Shown: positions 23,967 to 32,214, counted from the first letter of the stretch. The stretch: 64,000 nt of DNA from Chloroflexota bacterium (GCA_005880985.1 VBIQ01000004.1:124001-188000), one strand, 5' to 3'. Notes: generated by a model from the sequence alone, not told the origin. Numbers and translations: made by a program.

Positions 23967-26147
23967 GTGAACCGGTTGCGCCGCCGTCGCGCCGGGCTCG
24001 AGAGCGCGGAGCGGGGACCGCGGTTCTGGCGGCGTCTCCCACGGCGCTGGCGCAGGGTGATCGCCGTCGGGCTGGCCACCTTCGCCGCCGTCTGCCTGAT
24101 CCTCGGCGCCCTCGTCGCCTATGCGGCGGCGACGCTTCCCAACCTCGACGACATCGGCAAGGCGACCGGCACCATCACCGTGCTCGACGTCAAGGGACGG
24201 GTGATCGCCCAGGTGGGTCACAACAATCGCGCCCACAAGAACGTTCAGCTCACCGAGATCACCCCGGTGATGCAGAAGGCGCAGCTCGCCGCCGAGGATC
24301 GCAACTTCTACAACGAGGGCGCCTTCAACTTCGGCCGCATCGTCAAGGCACTCTTCGTCGACGTCATCGCCCGACGACCGCAGCAGGGCGCCAGCACCAT
24401 CACCCAGCAACTCGCCAAGCTCGCCTTCTTCACCCAGAACGGCACCGATGTCGCCTCCAAGAGTCCCTTGCGGAAGTTGCGCGAGGCGCTGGTCGCCAAC
24501 CAGCTCGACCAGCGCTATTCGAAGGACCAGATCCTCGACATGTATCTCAACCTGGTCTACTACGGGCACGGCGCCTACGGCATCGAGGACGCGGCTCAGA
24601 CGTTCTTCGGCAAGAACGCCTCGCAACTGAACCTGCCGGAGGCGAGCATGCTCGCCGGGCTGCCCCAGGCGCCGTCGTTCTACGACCCCTACCAGAATCC
24701 CCAGGCCGCCTTCGCTCGCCAGCACTACGTGCTCGCCGGCATGGTCGACATGGGCGCGATCAGCCGCAGCGAGGCTGACGCCGTCGACCCCCTGGCCGGG
24801 CCGGGCAATGCGGTCACGGCGGCAGATCAGCAGCAACATCAGCAGGCGCTGATCGCCGATCTCAACAACGGCAAGCAGTCGGCGGCGGTGGGCCCGGCGC
24901 CACACTTTGTCGAGTACGTGCGCGAGCAGCTGCAGCAGCGGTTCGCCGACGATCCCGCGGTGACCGCCGGCAACCTCACCGTCACCACCACCCTCAACCT
25001 CGATGACCAGAACCTCGCCAACACCAGCGTGAGCAAGGGGGTTGCGGCGATCGGGCACAAGGCCAACAACGGGGCCGTGGTGATGCTCGATTCCCACACC
25101 GGGGGCATCGTGGCAATGGTGGGCTCGGCCGACTTCAACAACGCCACCATCGGCGGTCAGTACAACATCGCCACCGCCGATCGCCAACCGGGATCCTCGT
25201 TCAAGCCCTACGTGTACACCGAGGCGTTTCGGGAGGGAAAGCTGCGGCCCAGCTCCATCCTCGACGACACCGCTGCCGAGTCGGCCAAGCTGGGCGGCGT
25301 CAAGGACTTCGACCACAACTTCGAAGGGCGGATCACCGCGGCCAGGGCCCTGCTCGACTCTCGCAACGTGCCGGCGGAGCAGGCCATGACGATCGCCGGC
25401 ATCCCCCAGGTGATCGACTTCGCCGGCTCGCTGGGGATCAACCCGAACAAGCTGCAGCCGGTGGTCGGCACCGCGATCGGGGTGTCCGGGGTCACCATGC
25501 TCGAGCATGCCGCCGGGTATGCCGCCTTCTCCAACGGCGGCCACAAGGTGACCCCGCGGAGCATCCTCAAGGTGGTCGACGGCCACGGCAGCGTGCTCGT
25601 CGACGACACCAACTCCTCCCCCCAGCTGGAACAGGTGGTGAACCGTTCCGACGTGGACACCACCACCAAGATCCTGCTCGGCTACGCGAACCGCTGGGGT
25701 CTGCGCTTCAATCGCCAGACGGCCGGCAAGTCGGGAACCACCGACAACTTCGTCGACGCCTGGTACATGACGTACACCCCGCAGTTCGTGATCGCCAGCT
25801 GGGCCGGGCACACGGAGAGCAACCATCCCGGCGAGCTGGGCATGGACGGCGTCTTCGGCACCACCGGCCCGGGAATGCACATCGCGGTGCCGTTCATCAA
25901 CGGCCTCCGCGATTCGAAGTACCCACCGGTCCAGTTCCAGCTCTCGCCGGGGCAGACCTGCGCCAGCGGCGGGTCCGACGCGGCGGCGAGCGGATGTCCC
26001 ACCACGACCCCGTCGCCCAGCCCGACGCCCTCGCCCTCGCCCAGCCCCTCCGAGTCCCCGACGCCGCTGCTGAGCCCGCCCCCGCCGCCGACGGTGCGCA
26101 TCATCCCGGGGACTCCGACGCCGAGCCCGAGCTCGGTGATCCCGTAG
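23967..26147 (+). CDS. Class A penicillin-binding protein (transglycosylase-transpeptidase)
   Basis: This 726-residue bifunctional peptidoglycan synthase has a basic cytoplasmic start and one membrane helix (about 30-55). A GT51 transglycosylase domain follows (about 65-250, catalytic E110 in AAEDRNFY, with QGASTITQQLAK). The transpeptidase domain runs from about 330 to 650, with S410-S-F-K413 (SxxK), SRN and KSGTT. The Pro/Ser/Thr-rich outer tail (about 665-726, TPSPSPTPSPSPSP) probably spans the wall. The GTG at 23967 with GGAGGG upstream is chosen; the open frame extends 63 codons further as shadow. Confidence 0.95.
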   Translation: MNRLRRRRAGLESAERGPRFWRRLPRRWRRVIAVGLATFAAVCLILGALVAYAAATLPNLDDIGKATGTITVLDVKGRVIAQVGHNNRAHKNVQLTEITPVMQKAQLAAEDRNFYNEGAFNFGRIVKALFVDVIARRPQQGASTITQQLAKLAFFTQNGTDVASKSPLRKLREALVANQLDQRYSKDQILDMYLNLVYYGHGAYGIEDAAQTFFGKNASQLNLPEASMLAGLPQAPSFYDPYQNPQAAFARQHYVLAGMVDMGAISRSEADAVDPLAGPGNAVTAADQQQHQQALIADLNNGKQSAAVGPAPHFVEYVREQLQQRFADDPAVTAGNLTVTTTLNLDDQNLANTSVSKGVAAIGHKANNGAVVMLDSHTGGIVAMVGSADFNNATIGGQYNIATADRQPGSSFKPYVYTEAFREGKLRPSSILDDTAAESAKLGGVKDFDHNFEGRITAARALLDSRNVPAEQAMTIAGIPQVIDFAGSLGINPNKLQPVVGTAIGVSGVTMLEHAAGYAAFSNGGHKVTPRSILKVVDGHGSVLVDDTNSSPQLEQVVNRSDVDTTTKILLGYANRWGLRFNRQTAGKSGTTDNFVDAWYMTYTPQFVIASWAGHTESNHPGELGMDGVFGTTGPGMHIAVPFINGLRDSKYPPVQFQLSPGQTCASGGSDAAASGCPTTTPSPSPTPSPSPSPSESPTPLLSPPPPPTVRIIPGTPTPSPSSVIP

Positions 26148-26156
26148 TCGGCGGCG

Positions 26157-26175
26157 AGCCCAGTCCTCCTGGGCT
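26157..26175. terminator. Stem-loop after the penicillin-binding protein gene
   Basis: AGCCCAG and CTGGGCT form a 7-bp stem around TCCTC, with imperfect extension on both sides (GGCGGCG / TGCCGGCC). It lies 10 bases past the stop, in the gap before the convergent zinc-binding gene. Confidence 0.6.
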
Positions 26176-26238
26176 GCCGGCCCTGCCGGTGACCACCCGC
26201 GGGCCCCACGAGGTGTCCGCCCGGGTTTGAACCAGGGG

Positions 26239-26574
26239 TCAGGCCCGGCGAAGAAGCTCCCGGAAGCCGCCCTCGTGGCCGTCCAGCATCAGGTGGAGAT
26301 CGAGCAGCTCGTCGGCGCTGATCGGCTCCGGCGCCTCAGGGACGCCCTCGTCGACTCCGGCGGGGCGGCGGGCCGCCTTGGCGCCGGCCTCTCCTTCCGT
26401 CTGGAAGACGATCTGGAGCAGGTTTTCGTCGTTGCAACTGGTGCAGGTCACCCGCACCAGGGCGCGGTTGCCCTGCTGGGCAAGAATGGTGATTCCACAG
26501 TCGGCCATGCTCTTGCCGCACACCGGGCAGCGATATCGCTTGGCTTGCGATCGGAGCAGTTCCAGGAGGTCCAT
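26239..26574 (-). CDS. Small zinc-ribbon protein
   Basis: Unrecognised 111-residue protein. An N-terminal CPVC and a later CTSC pair, about 30 residues apart, should bind one zinc. A beta-rich stretch lies between them (CGITILAQQGNRALVRVTC). The C-terminal half is acidic and ends in a helix (SADELLDLHLMLDGHEGGFRELL). A TATACT box lies 10 bases before the ATG. The layout resembles small transcription- or translation-associated zinc proteins, but no name is justified. Confidence 0.75.
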   Translation of the reverse strand: MDLLELLRSQAKRYRCPVCGKSMADCGITILAQQGNRALVRVTCTSCNDENLLQIVFQTEGEAGAKAARRPAGVDEGVPEAPEPISADELLDLHLMLDGHEGGFRELLRRA

Positions 26575-26584
26575 ACCGCCACCC

Positions 26585-26590
26585 AGTATA
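26585..26590 (-). promoter_or_regulatory. -10 box TATACT close to a start codon
   Basis: On the minus strand TATACT is followed by 10 bases and the ATG at 26574, so a leader of about 3 bases is predicted. A Shine-Dalgarno sequence is absent. Confidence 0.5.
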
Positions 26591-26700
26591 GGCGTGGGGG
26601 AGTGTGGTCAAACCTCGCCCCGACGCGGGGCCAGCGTGCGGCGATCGCACACGCGTTGGGGGGTCGCGAAGCCTTGGGATAGACTCGTCAACCGCACCGC

Positions 26701-26775
26701 TGGGGAGTGGCCAAGTGGTAAGGCAGCTGACTCTGGATCAGCCAATCAGAGGTTCGAATCCTCTCTCCCCAGCCA
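26701..26775 (+). tRNA. tRNA-Gln (anticodon CTG)
   Basis: The cloverleaf folds cleanly: acceptor TGGGGAG/CTCCCCA, D stem GCC/GGC, anticodon stem GCTGA/TCAGC with loop CTCTGGA (anticodon CTG reads CAG), T stem AGAGG/CCTCT with loop TTCGAAT, discriminator G and an encoded CCA. A TAGACT -10-like box lies about 17 bases upstream. Its anticodon-arm sequence recurs five times within the next 10 kb, and an integrase remnant follows, so this gene is the apparent attachment site of an island. Confidence 0.95.
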
Positions 26776-26929
26776 TCCCATAGTTCGAGTTCCTGCGTCG
26801 TTTTTCGGCCGTCTCCGAGCTGTGGATAAGCACACCACCTATCACCCGCTCAGTCGATGCTGAGCATGGTTTTGGGGAGTCAGATGATCACACTGGCCGC
26901 TGTCCGCCTGCCATCGCAGACACCCTCTC

Positions 26930-27075
26930 ATGGCCCTCCGCCTCCTCGAGTCTCACGCCTCGTCGCCCCTGGAGCGACTAGTTGACGACTACCTCGCCAA
27001 CTGCCGTGCCCGCGGCCTCTCACCGCGCACCGACAGGCAGTACACCTACGCGCTGCGAGCGGTCTTCTTACAGTG
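26930..27075 (+). pseudogene. Tyrosine-recombinase (phage integrase) N-terminal fragment
   Basis: The frame from the ATG at 26930 gives about 49 residues (SPLERLVDDYLANCRARG, then LSPRTDRQYTYALRAVFLQWC) that match the SAM-like core-binding domain found at the N-terminus of tyrosine recombinases. After WC the homology stops and the frame becomes low-complexity. The catalytic domain (R..HxxR..Y) is absent from the window. Its place 155 bases after tRNA-Gln is typical for an island integrase, so this is read as a decayed remnant. Confidence 0.7.
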
Positions 27076-27084
27076 GTGTGCTGC

Positions 27085-27246
27085 GCGCAGATCACCGAGT
27101 GCCTCATCGCGATCTTCCTCGACGCGCGCCAGCGCGTCATCGGCTACGCTGAGATCGCCCGTGGCACCCGGGTTGGCGGATCCGGGTTTCGTCTGGCGAC
27201 GGACCAGCGTCGCGTCAGCCGATTCGCTCGGCCAGGGCGACGATGA
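27085..27246 (+). pseudogene. RadC/JAB-domain-like fragment fused to the integrase remnant
   Basis: In a different frame from the integrase piece, about 28 residues (AQITECLIAIFLDARQRV, then IGYAEIARGTRV) resemble the central strand region of RadC-family JAB proteins (FLD.R.RVIGY.E..RGT). The frame stops at 27246 and the JAMM metal motif is missing. RadC-like genes are frequent cargo of plasmids and islands. The abrupt join to the integrase fragment suggests a deletion; the assignment rests on one short match. Confidence 0.45.
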
Positions 27247-27655
27247 TTCCCTCCGGCCCCCGCACGTAAGCCATGCTCCAGGTGTGCTCGTACTCGCCGA
27301 CGCCGCCGATCAGGCCGTAGCCGTCCGCGACCAGTCGATCGAGGACCGCCTGAAGGTCATTCACTTCGAACATCACGTTGCGCAACCCGAGCTCGTTGGC
27401 CATGGCGGCGGGCGATCCCGGCTCGTGGTTTGGTCGGATGAAGCTCGACAACTCCAGCCCGGTACCACCGTCGGGCGGGCGCAGCATGACGATCTCGGTA
27501 CGGGACTCGGGTATGCCACACACGGTGTCCAGGAACTCACCTTCCATGACCATCCTGCCCTCAACCTCGAAACCCAGCCCGACGAAGAACGCCGACACTG
27601 TGTCGAGGTCGTCAACCGTGATGCCGACGTGGTCGAAACGTCGAACGCTCGACAT
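27215..27655 (-). CDS. VOC-family (glyoxalase/dioxygenase-like) protein
   Basis: This 146-residue vicinal-oxygen-chelate protein has two beta-alpha-beta-beta-beta modules. FDHVGITVDDLD supplies the first metal His, and the second module starts near LRNVMFEVNDLQ. ELSSF and the C-terminal GPEGIIVALAE fit the Glu ligands. Activity could be glyoxalase, dioxygenase or antibiotic-resistance type. The ATG at 27655 is favoured over 27664 because GGAGG is then about 10 bases upstream. Its end overlaps the RadC-like remnant, so the gene post-dates or bounds that junction. Confidence 0.85.
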   Translation of the reverse strand: MSSVRRFDHVGITVDDLDTVSAFFVGLGFEVEGRMVMEGEFLDTVCGIPESRTEIVMLRPPDGGTGLELSSFIRPNHEPGSPAAMANELGLRNVMFEVNDLQAVLDRLVADGYGLIGGVGEYEHTWSMAYVRGPEGIIVALAERIG

Positions 27656-28010
27656 TTGGTGCATCCCTCCGTGCTCGGTCTGGCTCTCCGCGCATTCTTT
27701 CCGATACACCAGGTCTCGCGACCTTGTGTAGGTGCGACCGCACGCCCCACTCGTCCCAATCGCACCGCCCTCTACCCTTGGCACACATTCCTGAAGGGCG
27801 CCTCCGCGTCAAGTCCCGCCCGTCCGCCCTCCTCGTTCGTCCCCCACTCCCTGGCGCCGCGCGTCGTGCGACGCCGAGCTCTCTGAGACGGTTGACGATC
27901 AAGTGCTGCTCACCGTCGATAATGTCCTCGATCCAGGCGCGCGCGGGCTGGCCGAGCGGGCCGGCCGCCGGTCGCGACGGTCACGATGCGGCGAAGTCAG
28001 GAGGCGTGAC
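27656..28010. other. Gene-poor stretch with a possible coding remnant
   Basis: No convincing gene. On the minus strand around 27870-27960, one frame reads RAWIEDIIDGEQHLIVNRL and then RELGV, a plausible amphipathic helix with no start or stop consistent with a gene; it may be the tail of a lost protein. The last 12 bases hold the AGGAGG site of the next gene. Confidence 0.3.
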
Positions 28011-28439
28011 ATGCCCGCGGCGAACGACTGGAACGAGAAGATCATCGCTGAGTTTCGTGCCAACGAGGGCCGAGTCGGGGGTCGTTTCGAGGGTGCTCCG
28101 ATCGTCCTGGTGCATCACCGAGGCCGCAACAGCGGGCGCGAATACGTCAATCCGATTATGTACCTGCCCGACGACAGCGACGGGGACACCATCTATGTAT
28201 TTGCGACCAAGGCTGGCGCCCCGTCAAATCCGGACTGGTACCACAACCTGATCGCTGCAGGCGCAGGCACCGTCGAAAGAGGAGCCGAGACCTACCATGT
28301 AATAGTGCGCGAGGTGACCGGCGATTCGCGCGACCGTGTCTACGACGAGCAGGCCCGACGTTACCCTGGCTTCGCCGATTACGCCCAGCGTACGGCGGGC
28401 ATACGAACGATCCCTGTCCTAGAGATGAGACGATCCTAG
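28011..28439 (+). CDS. Deazaflavin-dependent nitroreductase family protein
   Basis: This 142-residue member of the Ddn/DUF385 split-barrel family uses F420 (or a flavin) to reduce quinones or nitro compounds. Family marks are APIVLVHHRGRNSGREYVNP (phosphate-binding region), YVFATKAGAPSNPDWYHNL and the central VIVREVTG. AGGAGG 6 bases upstream sets the ATG. It sits alone among island genes; the exact substrate is unknown. F420 use would be expected for actinobacteria-like hosts. Confidence 0.88.
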   Translation: MPAANDWNEKIIAEFRANEGRVGGRFEGAPIVLVHHRGRNSGREYVNPIMYLPDDSDGDTIYVFATKAGAPSNPDWYHNLIAAGAGTVERGAETYHVIVREVTGDSRDRVYDEQARRYPGFADYAQRTAGIRTIPVLEMRRS

Positions 28440-28595
28440 CCATCTCGAGGTCGCAGTCTCCGAACGCGCAAGGTGTGTGTTCGTTCGCTGCTTGCTTGCG
28501 CGAGAGCCTTCGAGTATCGTCGAGAGGCTGATCAGCCGCTCTGGGCTTTCCAGACGGCACCGAATCAACTCATGCAAAACGCTACAGGCTCAGGG

Positions 28596-29744
28596 TTAGC
28601 TCGCCGCAGCGGGCAACGCCTTCACGCGTTCTCCTGATGCCGCGGACCTCTCGATGGCGGCGATGACTTCGTGGCGCCGGACCGCGTCCGCGAAGTCCGG
28701 CACAGTGCGAGTTCCGTTGCCGATGTCTGCGGCGAACGCGGCGTAGGCACGCCCGACGTTATAGGCGGGCGCTCCTTCCAGGCTTGTGAGCGCGGGCCAT
28801 GTCTGGGTCAGCGCGGCCGGGACAGCAAGCTCGGCGGGCTCGTTCCGCCCGGGTGCTCCCCAGACGGTCAGGGGATAGATCTCGGGGTATGCGGCGTCAG
28901 CGGTGATCCGGAGCGTTCCGTCGGTTCCGTTGATCTCCCACAGGAACCCGGTACCGCCCGCCACCGCCTCACGGACGTGAACGCTGGCGATGGCTCCGCA
29001 CGCGAGGGTGCCGATCAGTGCGATCTGGTCGGCCGCCGTTTTCACGATCCTCTCCCCGGTCTCCTCGATGGTGATCAGCGGCCTCCGAAGATCGGACACG
29101 GCCGACAGGTCGGCGAACTCGCCCAGTACGTAATTGAGGACGTCCAGGCTGTGGCCGACGGCGATCGTGAGCACATTGGCCCCGTTTGTCCTGTCGAGCA
29201 TGTAGGCGTTGGGCTGGACTACGACGTCGCCCGGGATCGACAGACCGACCATGGTCGTTGACAGGACCTCGCCGACGTACCCGTCGCTGAGCAGCGCCCG
29301 GACAAGCTCGATCGCCGGGGCCTGGCGGGCCTGCAATCCGACGACGGTGTGGACCCCCTGCTCGGCGGCGAGCGCGGCCATCACTCGCGCGTCGCCGAGG
29401 TCGCGGCCAAGTGGCCACTCGCAGTAGACGGCCTTGCCGGCGGCAAGCGCGGCGGAGACGAGCTCTCGATGGTGCGGGACCTTGACCGTGACAGCGACCA
29501 CGTCGACGTCCGGTTGGGTCACCAGCTGCTCGTGGTCTGAGAACACCGCGCTGACCTCGAACACCTCGCCTGCTGCCCGCGCCGATTCAGCGCTGTTCGC
29601 GCTCAGTGCTCGGATCTCGTAGTTCGGCAACGCGCGCAGTGCGGGGATGTGGGCGGTGGCGGCCCAGCCTCGGACGGGGCTGACCCCGATGATCCCGACA
29701 CCCAGCGTCGACCGAAGCCGTGCTGTGTCGACCTGCGTGGCCAT
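28596..29744 (-). CDS. Gfo/Idh/MocA-family oxidoreductase
   Basis: This 382-residue NAD(P)-dependent oxidoreductase has a Rossmann fold at the N-terminus (VGIIGVSPVRGWAATAHIPAL), the family motif EWPLGRDL (in place of EKP) near residue 112, and a substrate domain of the C-terminal beta-sheet type. The EKP lysine is replaced by Trp, as in fungal galactose-dehydrogenase-like relatives. It lies 24 bases downstream of the LUD gene in the same direction, so the two are probably one operon under the divergent MarR. The substrate is unknown. Confidence 0.85.
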   Translation of the reverse strand: MATQVDTARLRSTLGVGIIGVSPVRGWAATAHIPALRALPNYEIRALSANSAESARAAGEVFEVSAVFSDHEQLVTQPDVDVVAVTVKVPHHRELVSAALAAGKAVYCEWPLGRDLGDARVMAALAAEQGVHTVVGLQARQAPAIELVRALLSDGYVGEVLSTTMVGLSIPGDVVVQPNAYMLDRTNGANVLTIAVGHSLDVLNYVLGEFADLSAVSDLRRPLITIEETGERIVKTAADQIALIGTLACGAIASVHVREAVAGGTGFLWEINGTDGTLRITADAAYPEIYPLTVWGAPGRNEPAELAVPAALTQTWPALTSLEGAPAYNVGRAYAAFAADIGNGTRTVPDFADAVRRHEVIAAIERSAASGERVKALPAAAS

Positions 29745-29768
29745 GGCGCGTTGCTCCCGTTCCCTGTA

Positions 29769-30419
29769 CTAGAAACCAAGCGCCTCGTCGACGAGGACGA
29801 CGGTGGTGCGGCCGGGCATCCATTCCCGGTTGATGATGAGAACCTTGTTCACGCCGCTGTGCATGCCATACGCCGCCTGGGCACGCGCGTCCTCGAGCGG
29901 GAAGGCGTATTCGTCGATGCGGAGGAGCGCCTCCTCGAGGTCGGACACGATCTTCTGCGTCCCCACCACAAGGATGACCTTTCCGGCACCGGCGACGTAC
30001 GGGCCGAGCTGGCTGCCACTCGCCGAGGCGGTGACCAGCGATCCCGTCTCGGTGACCGCGTGCACGCTACCAAGCATCACGTCCGGTGACGATGTCAGGC
30101 GGCGAATCTCGTCGGCCTGCGTCTCGCGGTCCATGCTCGAGATCCGCGGGCGGAGGGCCTGGTACCGACCGGGCCTCTCGAGCTCCTCGGCAATGCGCGA
30201 CACCTCAAGCGTCTGCGAGGCGCCATGATGGACCTGCGATCCGGCGGGGATGAGACCCAGGACGATCCGCTTCGCCTCCGCGGCATTCGCGGCGCGGAGC
30301 ACGCTGATTCCGTTCGCCTCGAGAGCGGCAGCGGTCCGCGTCACACGGGCATCGCCCGCCACGGCCGCGAACCGACTGGTGAGTGACCGATCGACGTCCG
30401 GGTGGAGTTGGCTGCTCAT
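29769..30419 (-). CDS. LUD-domain protein (LutC/YkgG-like)
   Basis: This 216-residue protein has the LUD fold (VHHGASQTLEVSRIAEEL, MLGSVHAVTETGSLV, VILVVGTQKIVSDLEEAL). In lactate-utilisation systems LutC pairs with LutA and LutB; those are absent here, and stand-alone LUD proteins occur in other catabolic clusters. AGGAAAGG precedes the ATG. Transcription starts opposite marR, with a palindromic operator between them, suggesting repression by that MarR protein. Confidence 0.85.
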   Translation of the reverse strand: MSSQLHPDVDRSLTSRFAAVAGDARVTRTAAALEANGISVLRAANAAEAKRIVLGLIPAGSQVHHGASQTLEVSRIAEELERPGRYQALRPRISSMDRETQADEIRRLTSSPDVMLGSVHAVTETGSLVTASASGSQLGPYVAGAGKVILVVGTQKIVSDLEEALLRIDEYAFPLEDARAQAAYGMHSGVNKVLIINREWMPGRTTVVLVDEALGF

Positions 30420-30452
30420 CGATTTCCTTTCCTGACGGGACCTGGTATATAT

Positions 30453-30464
30453 TTGCGCGCGCAA
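30453..30464. promoter_or_regulatory. Perfect palindrome TTGCGCGCGCAA (candidate MarR operator)
   Basis: A 12-base perfect palindrome lies in the 70-base divergent gap between the LUD operon and the MarR gene, next to the AT-rich element TATATA. The TTGC-N4-GCAA spacing is of a kind bound by MarR-family dimers, so autoregulation and control of the LUD operon are likely. Confidence 0.6.
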
Positions 30465-30489
30465 GCAGCTTACACCCGGGTGGTTGCAC

Positions 30490-30990
30490 ATGCAAGTAGA
30501 TTCGGAGCGCGACCTCCCCGGCCTCCTGGACCCGCCCGTGGCGAACGGGCTGCCGGGAAGCCGCGGGATGGAGGCCTGGCGCTCCCTGCTCCGGGCCCAC
30601 GCCACGCTCCTGCGCCGGCTCGAGGTGGATCTCGAGAGGGAGACCGGTATGGCGCTGGCCGACTTCGACGTGCTCGCTCAGCTGGCACTGGCGGGCGGCG
30701 AGCTGCGCATGACGGAGCTTGCGGCGCGGGCGCTGATCTCACGCTCGGGCATGACCCGCCGTGTGTCCCGGTTGGTTGATGAGGGTCTCGTCCGTCGAGC
30801 CACCGCCAATGCCGACGGGCGTGGCGTCGTGGTCGCGCTGACCGACGTCGGCGTGGTCCGCCTCACCGAGACCGCTCCGGCCCATGTGCGTGGCGTCTCG
30901 GAACTGTTCGTCGCGCAGCTCGATGATCAGGAGCTCGCCGCTCTCAAGAGCGCTCTGGACAAGGTCAGCGTCGACTGTGCGTTTGGCTGA
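30490..30990 (+). CDS. MarR-family transcriptional regulator
   Basis: This 166-residue winged-helix repressor has an N-terminal dimerisation helix (MEAWRSLLRAHATLLRRLEVDL). The DNA-binding domain (ELRMTELAARALISRSGMTRRVSRLVDEGLV, then the wing RRATANADGRGVVVALTD) and a C-terminal helix pair follow. The ATG at 30490 is chosen; a TTG two codons upstream is possible. It is divergent from the LUD/oxidoreductase operon and most likely senses a small phenolic or metabolite ligand of that pathway. Confidence 0.9.
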   Translation: MQVDSERDLPGLLDPPVANGLPGSRGMEAWRSLLRAHATLLRRLEVDLERETGMALADFDVLAQLALAGGELRMTELAARALISRSGMTRRVSRLVDEGLVRRATANADGRGVVVALTDVGVVRLTETAPAHVRGVSELFVAQLDDQELAALKSALDKVSVDCAFG

Positions 30991-31143
30991 GACCCTGTTG
31001 CATCACGCCGCGGCCGTGTTCCACAGCGCACCGTCGTACCGCGCACCCAACCGTCTTGCGGCCGGCGTCAAGCGTCGATTGGCCGCACGAAGGTGGACGG
31101 TCTCGGACCCACCGTCGGCGGGAGGGCGGCTCGTAGGAAAATA

Positions 31144-31156
31144 TGTAGCCAAATAG
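31144..31156 (+). repeat. 13-base repeat TGTAGCCAAATAG, copy 1
   Basis: Identical to 36455-36467. The later copy is followed by a variant GTAGTCAAATAG at 36468-36479, which has an inverted partner (TATTTGACTAC) at 36371-36381. The two copies bracket the 31.1-36.5 kb segment. Confidence 0.55.
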
Positions 31157-31250
31157 CGCTGACCCAGACCGGTTGGCGCCGCGTATCGCCGGGACTCAGC
31201 CGAATACAGGAGGGCCGCCCCGGGTCGCCCTGGGTCGGTCAGCGTCTAAC

Positions 31251-31290
31251 CCTGGATCAGCCAATCCGAGGCTCGAGTCCCCTCGACCTG
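31251..31290 (+). repeat. Diverged copy of the tRNA-Gln 3' half (att-like)
   Basis: CTGGATCAGCCAATC is identical to the tRNA anticodon arm, and the next 18 bases (GAGG, TCGA, TCC, CTC blocks) match the T arm with four or five substitutions. The T stem no longer pairs well, and there is no acceptor stem, so it is not a functional tRNA. It is best read as the distal attachment site left by integration at tRNA-Gln. Confidence 0.6.
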
Positions 31291-31302
31291 GAGGTGTTCC
31301 TA

Positions 31303-31319
31303 GACGTCTCGGAGACGTC
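31303..31319. promoter_or_regulatory. Palindrome GACGTCTC-G-GAGACGTC
   Basis: Perfect 8-base arms around a single base, directly after the att-like copy. It is too tight for an RNA hairpin; a protein-binding site is more likely. Confidence 0.4.
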
Positions 31320-31387
31320 CGATACGCACATGGTCACGTCCACCGGACGTCCACCAGTTCCATGCCGGAGCAGCGCCCGAATGGACG

Positions 31388-31858
31388 TCAGCGCTGTGCT
31401 TGCACCACCGCTTTGATGCGCTCCAGGGTGGCGCGCATCCCCTGCTCGCGCTGCCTGTCGCGGCCGCGCATCACGATGTCTTCGAAGAACCTCACGTCGA
31501 GCGGCCACCAGACCGCCTCGAACGACTCGGTGACGTCGGTTCCGCCGTTCGACGGCTGGAGCATGTAGCGCCAGCGCGTGACCTCGCGTCCCTTTCTCAC
31601 GGTCGCGAAGGTGTACTCGCGTCCCGGGTCGGCTGCCTTGACTTCACACTGCATCGACCATCTGAGCAGGCCCGACTTGTTCCACCCCTTGAAACGGGCA
31701 CCGACCGAGGCTGGTGAACTGGCGCCGCCGAGCATTTGGACTCGGTAGCACTCTGGACTCCATTCACCCATCCTCTCGATGTCCGCCAGAACAGACCAGA
31801 CCCGCTCCGGCGGCGCGTCGAAGTGGACCTTGACCTCACCTGTGCGCGAGCTCGCCAT
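31388..31858 (-). CDS. SRPBCC-family protein
   Basis: This 156-residue START/polyketide-cyclase-like protein has the usual first strand and helix (VKVHFDAPPERVWSVLADIERMGEWSPEC), a beta-sheet core with FKGWNKSGLLRWSMQCEV, and a C-terminal helix (RGRDRQREQGMRATLERIKAVVQ). Relatives bind lipids or aromatic compounds, and many are uncharacterised. AGGAGGAGG before the ATG supports the start. It stands alone within the island. Confidence 0.82.
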   Translation of the reverse strand: MASSRTGEVKVHFDAPPERVWSVLADIERMGEWSPECYRVQMLGGASSPASVGARFKGWNKSGLLRWSMQCEVKAADPGREYTFATVRKGREVTRWRYMLQPSNGGTDVTESFEAVWWPLDVRFFEDIVMRGRDRQREQGMRATLERIKAVVQAQR

Positions 31859-31986
31859 GGCCGTCCTCCTCCTGCCCCGGTCGGTCAATTCGGCATTCTG
31901 CCACCGATACATGCGGCTGCTCGGCCCCGAAATGGGTCCGGAGGTGTCGGCCATGACCTTGAGCGCCCGCCGTCGTCCCGCCGGTG

Positions 31987-32009
31987 TCAGCCAATCCATT
32001 CAGCCAATC
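31987..32009 (+). repeat. Tandem att-core repeats (two TCAGCCAATC)
   Basis: Two exact copies of the 10-base core from the tRNA-Gln anticodon arm (31987-31996 and 32000-32009), 3 bases apart. Confidence 0.5.
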
Positions 32010-32208
32010 GATCTCATCGGGCGGCACGTCGCCTGGCCGTCCGGCAGTACCCACCACGGTCCGTGCCCATCGAGCACCACGCCGAGGTCGTCTTCGTGAT
32101 GGGCGACCCGCCTCGGGCCGGCGCATTCGCGCTCTTCGATCTAGTCCCGTGACCTACCTGGACGCGTCGCGTCCGCGGCATCCCGCTCATCGCCGTGGCC
32201 GGCGCCGC

Positions 32209-32214
32209 TAGGCT
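32209..32214 (+). promoter_or_regulatory. -10 box TAGGCT of the phd-like gene (leaderless)
   Basis: TAGGCT is followed by 6 bases and the ATG at 32221, so transcription should begin at the start codon. Confidence 0.45.

Larger units (their letters stand above)
30991..31387. other. Gene-free island segment with att-like remnant
   Basis: No gene is supported. The stretch holds one copy of TGTAGCCAAATAG, a diverged copy of the 3' half of tRNA-Gln and a 17-base palindrome, each listed separately. The + frame after the MarR gene (to 31156) translates to low-complexity sequence. Confidence 0.5.

Noticed and set aside
23916..25880. 654-residue open frame antisense to the penicillin-binding protein gene
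   Set aside because: Rich in Val/Gly/His/Glu repeats typical of antisense shadows; the plus strand carries all GT51 and transpeptidase motifs.
25990..26130. Tandem DNA repeat at the end of the penicillin-binding protein gene
   Set aside because: It is the coding sequence of a Pro/Ser/Thr-rich tail, normal for this family; the bases are not an independent repeat element.
31229..31290. A second functional tRNA-Gln
   Set aside because: The T stem no longer pairs, no acceptor stem can be formed and the D arm is lost; only the anticodon arm is conserved, so it is an att-like remnant.
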